Shown piece after piece: positions 8,086 through 15,770 of a stretch of DNA of 64,000 nucleotides (position 1 is its first letter; each line of letters starts with the position of its first letter). Under the pieces are notes generated by a model that saw only the letters and a list, made by a program, of their open reading frames with translations, had not been told where the DNA came from and ran no database searches. Source of the stretch: Auritidibacter ignavus (GTDB lineage: Bacteria > Actinomycetota > Actinomycetes > Actinomycetales > Micrococcaceae); the NCBI RefSeq assembly GCF_003703835.1, contig NZ_RDQR01000006.1, positions 1 through 64,000 of the forward strand. Direction: 5' to 3'. Both the position numbers and the translations under genes were made by a program.

Positions 8086-8571
8086 CTAAGATGTAAGCTT
8101 GCTGATCGCCTCGAAGGAGTGGTCAAGGCCGGCCAGATCTAGCTGTGGGTACTGCTTGGCTGCGTCGCAGAGCAGTTCGCTGATTTTCGCATCGTAGGGG
8201 TCGCGGATCTCCTCCACGGATTTGAGGCCTTTCTCAGTGATGACCGCGTAGACCCCGCGTCCATCGTCGGGGCAGGTGTCTCGGAACGCCAGCCCCTTGT
8301 CCTCCATTCGCCCAACGAGTCTGGTCACGGAGCTTGAGTTTAAGCTGACCTTCTGGGCGAGCTCGTGGATACGTAGCTCCCGCTCCGCGGTTCTGCTTAG
8401 GTGAAGGACTGCACGATACTCGGTGAGTCCGATTCCGTAGGTGTCAACGAGCCATTTACCCAGTGTGGCATCCACTGCGGCGACGATGGCCACAACCTGC
8501 GACCATGCCGCGCTGAGGTTGCGCGTCGGGGGGGTATGTGCTTGCTCAGAATGATCCGTGTACATGCACAT
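8086..8571 (-). CDS. MarR-family transcriptional regulator (161 aa)
   Basis: Winged-helix MarR protein. TEYRAVLHLSRTAERELRIH leads into the recognition helix LAQKVSLNSSSVTRLVGRME, and the wing contains DGRGVYAVITEKG. The longer open frame from 8670 is not needed: MarR homology begins a few residues after ATG 8571/8565. The start codons sit inside GTGTACATGCACATA, which resembles half of the 19-bp motif found at the two other promoters of the cluster, so it probably represses itself and both operons and releases on binding a small ligand. It lies 27 bp after the racemase-family gene. Confidence 0.85.
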   Translation of the reverse strand: MCMYTDHSEQAHTPPTRNLSAAWSQVVAIVAAVDATLGKWLVDTYGIGLTEYRAVLHLSRTAERELRIHELAQKVSLNSSSVTRLVGRMEDKGLAFRDTCPDDGRGVYAVITEKGLKSVEEIRDPYDAKISELLCDAAKQYPQLDLAGLDHSFEAISKLTS

Positions 8572-8573
8572 AA
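8559..8573. promoter_or_regulatory. partial operator-like motif at the MarR gene start
   Basis: GTGTACATGCACATA around the MarR start codon shares the alternating TGCATG/TGTACATG pattern of the 19-bp motif at 8023 and 13349. Binding here would give autoregulation. It is less similar than the other two copies. Confidence 0.35.
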
Positions 8574-8597
8574 CCCTACCATGTGCGTTCGCGCAGC

Positions 8598-9371
8598 TCA
8601 CCTCTCGGAGAAGAGGCGACCGTATCCTTCCACCTGGGATCTCAGGCCGCTTCCGTCGAGGCTGGCCCACAGCAAAACCTGGTTAGCGGTGAGCATCGTG
8701 ATGCCGAGCGTGGACTCGAGATGATCGATCGCCCCGATAGCTCGCTGTCCGTTGCCGGCGATGAACACGGCCTGAGCGCCGGTCGTCGCGACCAGTTCGT
8801 CCACTGCTGCGGCGGTGGCTGCCGGAGTGATGGTCAGCGGGCCTCCTGTAGGACCGCTGGGGGTTGCGGAGACGATGTCGATGCCGTGGTCTCGGAAGTA
8901 GGCCTCGCCGGCTCGGCAGAGCTCGTCGTCGAACCAGGAGGGCGCCATGATGGCGATCTTGTTCAGACCCAGCTTTCGGATCGCGGCAGTGGCCGCGGTG
9001 CCCGTGGTGTCGAGCTTGATGCCGTGACTGACCGTTGACAGGCGCATGAGCAGTTCTTGCTCGCGGTCTGCTCCGATCTTGAACGAGGAACTGGTGAAGG
9101 CCAGTCCGATGGCGTCCAAGGGCGAGCTGGAGAGGCTGTCGACCGTGCGGTCGATGATCTCTGGAGCAATGAACTGCATGACCGGGTCATGGGCGATCTT
9201 CTCGTCGATGGTCCCGCCTGGGTGCATCGGGCTGAAGTCGACGCGTGCTCCGTGGATGGTGCTTCGTGTGCCGGCGAGCATCGCCTGGGCTTCGGCCTCC
9301 GGGCCGATGTCGGCGTGAGGGGTGACGATCCCGAGTTTGAAGTCGGATTCCCAACCGTCGTATTTCCACAC
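8598..9371 (-). CDS. Asp/Glu racemase-superfamily protein (maleate isomerase/AMDase-like, 257 aa)
   Basis: Two-domain α/β protein of the maleate cis-trans isomerase/arylmalonate decarboxylase group. Evidence is the N-terminal LGIVTPHADIGPEAEAQAML, the loop AIGLAFTSSSFKIGAD, the GIKLDTTGTAATAAIRKLG segment and the ending AVFIAGNGQRAIGAIDHLES plus TANQVLLWASL. The two catalytic cysteines of classical members are absent: Phe-Thr-Ser replaces Cys-Thr-Ser in the first loop, and Gly-Asn replaces Cys-Thr in the second. GTG at 9371 has AAAGGAG upstream and starts 15 bp after the transglutaminase-like gene. Its reaction in the pathway is unknown. Confidence 0.8.
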   Translation of the reverse strand: MWKYDGWESDFKLGIVTPHADIGPEAEAQAMLAGTRSTIHGARVDFSPMHPGGTIDEKIAHDPVMQFIAPEIIDRTVDSLSSSPLDAIGLAFTSSSFKIGADREQELLMRLSTVSHGIKLDTTGTAATAAIRKLGLNKIAIMAPSWFDDELCRAGEAYFRDHGIDIVSATPSGPTGGPLTITPAATAAAVDELVATTGAQAVFIAGNGQRAIGAIDHLESTLGITMLTANQVLLWASLDGSGLRSQVEGYGRLFSER

Positions 9372-9385
9372 GTGTCTTCTCCTTT

Positions 9386-10051
9386 CTAGTTTGGCAGCGT
9401 CGTTGCGGCCAGGCTCAGTGAGGTTGGTGTGCGGCCGTGATCGGTGACCATCTTCGGGTGCTTGGTCGCGATGAGCGTGAGCAGTTCGTCCATGTTCGGA
9501 TCGACATAGTAGCGTTGCTCGCCGCGATAAATCATCCTGGTGCTGTCGCTGTTGCGCTGTTCGATGGCGTCGCCGCTGGGATTGAAGCGGAGGACATCGA
9601 TGCCGTAGAGCATGCACAGCAGCGTGTTGAAGATGGGCGCGGCCTTGATCCACCGACCATTGAGGTAGATCCGTGCGTACCAGTGCAGGAACTCCTCACC
9701 TCCGACGAGTTCGTGCATCGCCGCGTCGGCAACGTGGTTGGTGACCACGTCGGAGCACAGCACGGCGGGCACGCCGAGCTTGCGGCAGCCAGCGACGAAC
9801 AGGATGCTCTTGTGCAGGCAGAAGCCGAAAGGTTTATCGACAACGTCCGAGGCGCTAAGGTCCGTGTTCAGCATGACGTTGAAGACGTTGTAGTCGATGG
9901 TGTCGCGCACGGCGTCGTGGAGACGCTCGACGGAATTGGCGACGTTCGCCACGCTGTAACAGCCAGCGTCCTCAACGAACTGCGTAACGCTCGGGGCGTC
10001 ATAGTCGAACACGGCGGTCGCCTGGGTCAGCTGAGGTTCGCGAGCGATCAT
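9386..10051 (-). CDS. transglutaminase-like protein (221 aa)
   Basis: Papain-like transglutaminase core. FGFCLHKSILFVAGCRKLGV carries the candidate nucleophile Cys78, and LHWYARIYLNGRWIKAAP carries His123. The Asp usual after the tryptophan is replaced by Ala-Ala, though a 'WxKAxPxFN' form is common in this subfamily. Transglutaminase-like enzymes such as AdmF of andrimid biosynthesis make amide bonds with carrier-protein thioesters, so amide formation or product release is the attractive role here (inference). It overlaps the dehydrogenase gene by 4 bp (ATGA), so it is translationally coupled to it. Confidence 0.8.
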   Translation of the reverse strand: MIAREPQLTQATAVFDYDAPSVTQFVEDAGCYSVANVANSVERLHDAVRDTIDYNVFNVMLNTDLSASDVVDKPFGFCLHKSILFVAGCRKLGVPAVLCSDVVTNHVADAAMHELVGGEEFLHWYARIYLNGRWIKAAPIFNTLLCMLYGIDVLRFNPSGDAIEQRNSDSTRMIYRGEQRYYVDPNMDELLTLIATKHPKMVTDHGRTPTSLSLAATTLPN

Positions 10052-11178
10052 GAGTTCACTCCCAACATGGTGGCGATCTTCGTGCGCAGGAGGTCATTCG
10101 ATCCGGAGTAGATCGCTCCGGGTATGGCATCGAGGAGGTTGCTCGCCAACGGTGACGTAGTCAGGTATCCGTTGCCGCCATGGACGCGGATGGCGTTGAT
10201 CGCCGAGTCGACGTTGGCCTCGCTGATGAAGACCTTGGCCGCGGCGATCGGAACGGTCAAGTCCTCGAAGCCGTCCAGTCGTTCCGCGATGGATTCCAGC
10301 AGGGCTCCGCCCAGTTCGATGGCGATCTGAGTCTGGACGATCCGGTCTGCCACCAGCTGGTTGCTGCCAATGCTGCGCCCGAACTGTTCGCGGTCGTTGA
10401 CGTACTGCACTGAGCGGGAGACCAGCTGCTCCATCTCGCCGATGTTGCCGGCAAAGGCCAGCAGGATCTCGCGCTTCATGACCTGGTCGAGGATCAACAG
10501 GCCTGCGCCAGTGTGCCCGACGCGGTTGACAGCGGGCACTCTCACGTCCTCCAGCGCGACCTCCCCGATCGGGGAGGTGCTCAGCCCGGCCGTGGGCATC
10601 GGCTGGGAAGTGTCGACGCCGGGCCATCCAGTCTCGACGAGGAACGCCGAGAGCCCCTTGTCGACGCCGTCTTCGATGGTCTTAGCGTAGATCACCAAGG
10701 TCGAGGCAATCGGTGCGTTGGTGATGAACCTCTTTGTACCGTTCAGGACGTAGTAGTCCCCCTGGAGAATCGCTGTGCTGGTCGTGCTCATGACGTCTGA
10801 CCCGGCCTCGGCCTCGGTGATCGCGTGGCCGCCGATGGTGGTGCCGGATTCGGCTGCCGGCAGATAGCGATCCCGCAGCTGTCGCTCTGCGAATGCGCGC
10901 AGGCAGTAGATGGTACTGGCCAGTTGGGTCACTGCTGAGAAGGTCAGTCCTCGATCCGGGCTGGTGCGCCCGAGTTCACGGACTCGGTTGATGGCGGCGC
11001 TCATTCCTGTACTGCCGATGCCTTCGGTGGCGAGCGTTCTGAATAGCCCGCTCGTGGCAGCGGCATTCCACAGTTCCGTCGGGAATCCAGCTTTCTGTGA
11101 GGGTGGGGCCGTGGGCGCGTACTTGCGCAGGTGGTCGAGGAACCCCAACCACGGGTCGTCAGTCAGAATCGTGCTCAT
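10048..11178 (-). CDS. acyl-CoA dehydrogenase-like flavoprotein (376 aa)
   Basis: FAD-dependent dehydrogenase of full family length. Domain landmarks are GGHAITEAEAGSDVMSTTST (FAD/substrate loop), LNGTKRFITNA, ILDQVMKREILLAFAGNIG and a C-terminal VHGGNGYLT. The usual catalytic base motif YEGT near the end reads YSGS here (Ser358 in place of Glu), so either another residue is the base or the reaction differs from α,β-desaturation. With an adjacent carrier protein and adenylation enzyme, the likely substrate is a carrier-bound aminoacyl thioester, as for prolyl-carrier dehydrogenases. It lies 11 bp after the ectoine-synthase-like gene. Confidence 0.85.
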   Translation of the reverse strand: MSTILTDDPWLGFLDHLRKYAPTAPPSQKAGFPTELWNAAATSGLFRTLATEGIGSTGMSAAINRVRELGRTSPDRGLTFSAVTQLASTIYCLRAFAERQLRDRYLPAAESGTTIGGHAITEAEAGSDVMSTTSTAILQGDYYVLNGTKRFITNAPIASTLVIYAKTIEDGVDKGLSAFLVETGWPGVDTSQPMPTAGLSTSPIGEVALEDVRVPAVNRVGHTGAGLLILDQVMKREILLAFAGNIGEMEQLVSRSVQYVNDREQFGRSIGSNQLVADRIVQTQIAIELGGALLESIAERLDGFEDLTVPIAAAKVFISEANVDSAINAIRVHGGNGYLTTSPLASNLLDAIPGAIYSGSNDLLRTKIATMLGVNS

Positions 11179-11189
11179 CGTCTACTCCT

Positions 11190-11564
11190 CTAGTAGGTGC
11201 TGAAGTCTCTGGCGCTGAGCACGCGCTTCTCGTCTCCGCGGGTCGGCGGGTTGAAGACGCTGACGAGCTCGAGATCCTCGTGGTCCGATGCGCGCAGATA
11301 GTGGGGCTGGTTGTCATCCAGGACATAGACCATGCCGGCAGTGACTTCGAAGAAGTTCCCTTCGGTGTCTTCGACGTTGCCCGCGCCACGGATGCAGTAG
11401 CAGACTTCGAGGTTGTTGCGGTACTCCAACTTGGACTCGGTGCCCGACCGGAAGACGGTGTCGGCGACGGCGAAGCCCATGTTGTCCTTTTCGACCAGGA
11501 GGCGGTGGCTGGTGCCACTGCCCCACTCGACGGCGGAAACTTCGTTCCTGGGCTTGGTGAACAT
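11190..11564 (-). CDS. ectoine synthase (EctC)-like cupin (124 aa)
   Basis: Small cupin with strong resemblance to ectoine synthase. WGSGTSHRLLVEKDNMGFAV and FRSGTESKLEYRNNLEVCYC are followed by VYVLDDNQPHYLRA and VFNPPTRGDE, all in EctC order and spacing. The three metal ligands known in EctC (Glu, Tyr, His) correspond to Glu53, Tyr80 and His88. EctC closes the tetrahydropyrimidine ring of ectoine from N-acetyl-diaminobutyrate. No ectA or ectB is in the window, and the gene lies between a carrier protein and a dehydrogenase. A cyclisation or dehydration step on a related intermediate is the likely role. GTG/ATG choice is clear: ATG at 11564 after AGGGAG. Confidence 0.88.
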   Translation of the reverse strand: MFTKPRNEVSAVEWGSGTSHRLLVEKDNMGFAVADTVFRSGTESKLEYRNNLEVCYCIRGAGNVEDTEGNFFEVTAGMVYVLDDNQPHYLRASDHEDLELVSVFNPPTRGDEKRVLSARDFSTY

Positions 11565-11626
11565 GGTGGTACTCCCTCTTATTCAGGCGATTTCGGTGAT
11601 AATTGACGGTGATTGGATGGTAATGG

Positions 11627-11887
11627 TCAGCAAGCCATGACGTCAGTGCGATTGGCCTCGATGAAGCTGGCGATGCCCTCGGGCGTCTTCAGCTCGTCCG
11701 GATTGATTGAGATGGTGTTGATCGGAATCTTGTAGGTCCGAGCGCACCAGCCGAGCAACTGGACCGTGGTGACGCTGGTGAGGATTCCTGTCGTGAGTAG
11801 ATCGACATCAGGCGGCAACTGGTCTGCCGTGACGTCGGTAGCGAACGTTTCGACGATGTACTGCTTGACCCTGTGGAGGGTGGACAT
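11627..11887 (-). CDS. acyl/peptidyl carrier protein (86 aa)
   Basis: Stand-alone carrier protein of typical length and helix pattern. The attachment motif is VDLLTTGILTSVTTVQLLGW with Ser38 as the phosphopantetheine site. The Asp normally before this Ser is Thr37, which is uncommon. It begins 3 bp after the adenylation gene stop and would carry the activated amino acid as a thioester. The divergent Sfp-type transferase at 13327-13941 would install its prosthetic group. The stretch to the next gene is 62 bp. Confidence 0.88.
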   Translation of the reverse strand: MSTLHRVKQYIVETFATDVTADQLPPDVDLLTTGILTSVTTVQLLGWCARTYKIPINTISINPDELKTPEGIASFIEANRTDVMAC

Positions 11888-11890
11888 GAG

Positions 11891-13252
11891 TTACTCACTC
11901 CCTACTCGTGATTTGATGGTGGGAAGATCCGGTTTGCCGTTACCGTTCAACGGCAGGGGCCCGGTGAAGGCATGCAGGTTGTTCGGCATCGCGAAGGCGG
12001 GCAGATGAGCGCTTATTGCCATGCGCAACTGGAGTCCGGTTGCGGCAGAGCCGTGATCGGGCGCGGTGTAGGCAAGATGCAGTTCTTCTGCGGAGTCAGA
12101 GACCTCGAGCCACGCGCAGGCAATGCCGACCAGAGCCGTCCGACGCGCAGCCTGCTCGATTTCTTCGAGGTTCACTCGCTGGCCGCGGACTTTGACAAGA
12201 CGATCACGTCGGCCGTTATACATCAGCTGCCCATTTGACCACCTTGCCTGGTCCTTCATCGGGTACAAAGCCTCACCGGCCACGGGTAAGGGCGTGACGG
12301 TTCCCTCGGTGATATAGCCTTGCGCCATCCACGGCGTATGCACGAGTAGTTCCCCGTGGGCCTCCTCGGCGCTCTTTCGGAGAGGTACGTGGATTCCATT
12401 GGAGTTGAGCAAAACCTCGCAGCCGGCGATAGGCGTGCCAAGCGGCAGGGTCTCACTTTCAGAGAACTGTTCGGCTGAGAGCGTCTCGATGAGGCAATCG
12501 TTGACCTCGGTGGCTCCATAGACGTTATGGAAAGTTGCAGTTGGGAAAAGTCGCGCTGCGGCCGCGCGCAGCGATTGTGCAACGACGCCGCCAGTGAGAA
12601 CCACGTCCCGAACCGAGGGGTACACCGCGTCTCCAACGGCGTTGAGCAGCGCATCCAGAGTGGAGGGAACGACCTGGATGAATGTTGGCCGGTGCTGTTC
12701 GAGCAGTCGGACCAGGTAGGGAGCCTGGTGGAGGCGGGCTGCCTCAGCCGCGACCACAGTACCGCCGGCGGCCAGAACCGCCCAGGTGTCCAGTAGGGAC
12801 ACGTCGAAGTTCCAGGGGCTCAGACTCAGGGACACGGTTGTGTCGTTGAAGCCAAAGTAGTCGCCGCCCCAGTGCAGGAACTGAGTGAGGCCTGTGGCGG
12901 GCAGGGCGACGAGCTTGGGGAACCCCGTTGACCCGGAGGTGGGCAGTGCGAGGACTCCGCCTTCCAAAGAGTCTGTCGAAGCTGAGCGTGTTCTGGCGAA
13001 GTGTTCGATCTGCTCGACGATCGTCGCCAGGTAGTCGTCTGATGCCGAAGTGGGAACCAGTGCTACTACGCCTCCGCGATTGAGGATCGCGACGCACTCA
13101 TCGATGAGGCTGCGGTTCTTGGCTGCGCGGTAGATGCCGTATCCGTAACCGGCGACATCATCGCTGCGCTTGTCCTCGCCTTCGACAATGGTCCCGGGCT
13201 CCAGGTTTAGGCCCGCCGTCGGGGTGGGGGCTGTCGTAGCCATCATGCTCAC
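11891..13252 (-). CDS. stand-alone amino-acid adenylation enzyme (NRPS A-domain type, 453 aa)
   Basis: ANL-superfamily AMP-forming enzyme. Core motifs are LPTSGSTGFPKLV (A3), SPWNFDVSLLDTWAVL (A4, with the Asp that binds the α-amino group), VYGATEVND (A5), RRDRLVKVRGQRVNLEEIE (A8) and PLNGNGKPD (A10 Lys). A hand alignment to GrsA gives pocket residues D-V-L-Q-L-G-V-D-C: the first six resemble glycine codes, while the acidic residue at position 330 could instead favour a basic side chain. It would load the adjacent carrier protein. GTG 13252 (AAGGG 6 nt upstream) is preferred over ATG 13246. It is the first gene of the main operon. Confidence 0.88.
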   Translation of the reverse strand: MSMMATTAPTPTAGLNLEPGTIVEGEDKRSDDVAGYGYGIYRAAKNRSLIDECVAILNRGGVVALVPTSASDDYLATIVEQIEHFARTRSASTDSLEGGVLALPTSGSTGFPKLVALPATGLTQFLHWGGDYFGFNDTTVSLSLSPWNFDVSLLDTWAVLAAGGTVVAAEAARLHQAPYLVRLLEQHRPTFIQVVPSTLDALLNAVGDAVYPSVRDVVLTGGVVAQSLRAAAARLFPTATFHNVYGATEVNDCLIETLSAEQFSESETLPLGTPIAGCEVLLNSNGIHVPLRKSAEEAHGELLVHTPWMAQGYITEGTVTPLPVAGEALYPMKDQARWSNGQLMYNGRRDRLVKVRGQRVNLEEIEQAARRTALVGIACAWLEVSDSAEELHLAYTAPDHGSAATGLQLRMAISAHLPAFAMPNNLHAFTGPLPLNGNGKPDLPTIKSRVGSE

Positions 13253-13325
13253 GCTGGTCCCTTCTCTTCTTTGTACTCCGAGTGAGAGCCGGAGCGGACT
13301 CTGGCGATCACTCGCTATTTGCTTC

Positions 13326-13367
13326 GATGTACATACATCAATGTAAACTACTGCATGTGCATGCATC
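13326..13367. promoter_or_regulatory. divergent control region with 19-bp operator copy 2
   Basis: TACTGCATGTGCATGCATC at 13349-13367 is identical to 8023-8041. Next to it, GATGTACATACATCAATGTA at 13326-13345 is a second element of the same TGTACAT type. It lies about 75-115 bp upstream of the adenylation gene and at the start of the transferase gene, so one regulator could control both directions. Confidence 0.55.
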
Positions 13368-13941
13368 AAGACATTACGATAGAGGTGTCATAATCTGTCA
13401 CAATTCCCCTTCGCCCATTAGCCTGTGGACGACTCCCACGAGGGGCAACGAGGACGTTGCCGCGCTTCTGGTCGAGCGGGCGCTTGGAGCGGGTGCTAGG
13501 AGGTATTTCCGCTGTTCAGAGCGCAGCTTTCCCCTCGCTCACAGTGGCAAGTACTTCTCGGTCTCCCACTCCTTGTCGCTCACCGCGGTAGTTGTCGCCG
13601 ATGTGCCGATCGGAGTCGACGTCGAAGAGCGACTCACCTCGCAAGCGTGCGTCGATCTTGCTTGGGCGTGGTCTCCTGGCGAGCGCGCGGAGCTACAGTG
13701 TCAGGCTGACGTGGAGCATATCTCCACCGAGATCTGGACTGCGAAGGAAGCCGCGGGGAAGGCGCTGGGCATGGGCTTGCAAGCGTTGCCGTGCGCTATT
13801 GAGACATCTCCTGTGGTCGAGGCGACCGCGCACCGGACCATCGTGATGCCCTGCGGGCGCGGAACGAGTACCTACTTGGATTCTCATGGTGTGTGGCACG
13901 GTAAGAGCCATCTCCGCATATCCTGGAGGCACGCGCTCTAG
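13327..13941 (+). CDS. Sfp-type 4'-phosphopantetheinyl transferase (about 204 aa)
   Basis: Motifs of the Sfp/Gsp group are in order: GKYFSVSHSLSLTAVVVADV, PIGVDVEE (Mg-binding Asp and Glu) and IWTAKEAAGKALGMG. It would transfer the phosphopantetheine arm of coenzyme A to Ser38 of the carrier protein at 11627-11887. The start is uncertain: homology begins near residue PISLWTT at about 13420, the earliest ATG is 13282, and ATG 13327 lies within the operator-like region. No good ribosome site is visible for any of them. It is transcribed away from the adenylation gene. Confidence 0.85.
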   Translation: MYIHQCKLLHVHASRHYDRGVIICHNSPSPISLWTTPTRGNEDVAALLVERALGAGARRYFRCSERSFPLAHSGKYFSVSHSLSLTAVVVADVPIGVDVEERLTSQACVDLAWAWSPGERAELQCQADVEHISTEIWTAKEAAGKALGMGLQALPCAIETSPVVEATAHRTIVMPCGRGTSTYLDSHGVWHGKSHLRISWRHAL

Positions 13942-14215
13942 CTCCCTGAGGGAGCCTGTCCCGCATCCGGCGCCTCATGCGCCGCTGCCGATTCCTCTCC
14001 GAGAACTGTGGACTCCGCGCGTTAGTCCGCCTACAAGCTCAGCTGTCGCAGCTGGTCAATCAGTTGTTTCTGTGCAGTGTAGCCCTCGTTAGCTACTGCA
14101 CATTGATCACGATCAGATCCACCCACACAGTTGGCACCGTAGTGCAAACCGGCGTGCCGCGCGCACCTGCCCGCTGAGGCGACCCTCCAGAGGCCAGCCT
14201 CGGAAGGGAGCCGCC
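13942..14215. other. intergenic, junction of the cluster with mobile-element debris
   Basis: No supported gene. The sequence separates the transferase gene from the relaxase remnant and probably contains the boundary between the biosynthetic cluster and the decayed conjugative element. An imperfect GAGGGAGCC/GGCGCC-rich stretch follows the transferase stop, but no clear terminator is seen. Confidence 0.4.
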
Positions 14216-15765
14216 GTGGTGATGACGATCCGCGTCATGTCGGCCGGCCGCAGATACGAGTATCTCCTGTCCTCCGTCGCTGCAGGCGACGGCGACCGCG
14301 ACGTGGGCACCCCGCTAACCCGCTACTACACCGAATCCGAGTGCCCGCGCGGCACCTGGATCGGCTCAAGGCTGGCAAGCCTCGAAGACGACCACGGCAC
14401 CGGACTTGCCGACGGCGAGGCCGTCACCGAGGACCAGCTCGCACGGCTTCTCGGTGACGGCCTGCATCGAATCACCGGCACACGGCTCGGCCACCCATTC
14501 CCGAAACTGCAACCCCGCGCGAGCGCATCGCCGCCCGCATTGCGCAGCTCGACCCGGACCGGTCGCCAGCGCAACGGGATGCAGCCATCGAGGAAAGCCG
14601 TAGCGAAGAGATTGCGAAGAAGCCGCGCAACGCCGTTGTAGGGTTCGACCTCACGTTCTCCCCGCCGAAGTCGCTGAGCGCTCTCTGAGGTGTCGCTGAC
14701 GCGGGCACGCAAGCCCTCATCTCACAGGCGCATCACGCAGCCATGCGCGACACCATCGCGATTCTTGGAGAACGGGTCACCTCAACCCGCGTCGGCCGAG
14801 GCGAGATCGTGAGGATGCCGATCAGCGGAGTGATTGCCACTGCGTTCGATCATTACGACTCCCGCGCCGCCTGCACAAGGCCACCGTGTCGCTGTCGACA
14901 AGCTACAACGCGTTCCTCACGGATCACACTGCCCGGCTGCTCGGTGTCTCCTGGTCCCCGGTCGACCGAGGCAAGGACCGCAACACGGGCTGGGAGATAG
15001 ACGGTGTGCCCACTGAACTGATCGCTGGGTTCTCCCGACGCACGACTGGAACCGACGGGGTCGAGGGCATCGAAGCAACGGAAGATCGGCTCATTGCCGA
15101 GTACATCGTCACCTACGGACGCGAACCTAGCCCGGCGACGATCGCCCGATTGCGGCAGCAGGCAACGCTGGAGACGCGGCCGGTCAAGGAACTGCACTCT
15201 CTGGCCGAGTTCACTACTCAGTGGCGCTGGCGCGCGACCGGATTGCTGGGCGAGGACGCGACGACGTGGGCGCAACATCTCCTCGCACACACCCCGGCTG
15301 AGGCGAGGCTGCGTGCCGACGATGTGCCCCCTGGAACAGGTGGCTGATATTGCGACGGTGGTGCTGATGGCGGTCGCCAACCGGCACCCGGTGTGGAACC
15401 GGTGGAACATCCACGCCGAGACGATACGGCAGCTCATGGGGGTGCGCTTCACCACGACCAACGACCGCATGGCCCTCCTTGATCAGATCATCGAACGGGC
15501 CGAAGCCGAATCACTCCGGCTGACCCTGGAGTTCGACCGTGCTCTCTCTGAGCATTTCATCGACGAGAACGGGCCCCGGTTCCAGTCCGTCGACCAGATC
15601 GCCACAGTCTCGAACCTTGCCCACTCAGATCGGGTACTCGATATGCTCGTCGGCCCAGCCGGGGCCGGCAAGACCACGGCGCTACCGGCACTGCACCGGG
15701 CCTGGACCGCCGGGCACGGACGCCACTCGGACATCGGCCTCGCCCCGTCAGCACCCGACGACTCC
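14216..15765 (+). pseudogene. MobF (TrwC/TraA-type) conjugative relaxase, frameshifted and truncated
   Basis: The N-terminus MSAGRRYEYLLSSVAAGDGD and TPLTRYYTESECPRGTWIGS is the start of actinobacterial MobF relaxases with the tyrosine pair. FDLTFSPPKSLSAL, FDHYDSRA, LSTSYNAFLTDHTARLLGVS and the Walker A GPAGAGKTTALPAL follow, but in changing frames, with an in-frame stop after SLSAL. At about 14870 the segment with the HxH metal site is deleted between SRA and LHKATVSLS. It ends in the helicase domain near 15765 where FAD-oxidase sequence begins. The gene cannot encode an active relaxase. Confidence 0.8.
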
Positions 15766-15770
15766 CGCTT

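Noticed and set aside
8572-9653. Long extension of the racemase-family gene to 9653
   Set aside because: The extra N-terminal residues are Arg/His-rich shadow of the transglutaminase-like gene. GTG 9371 has a clear ribosome site and fits family length.
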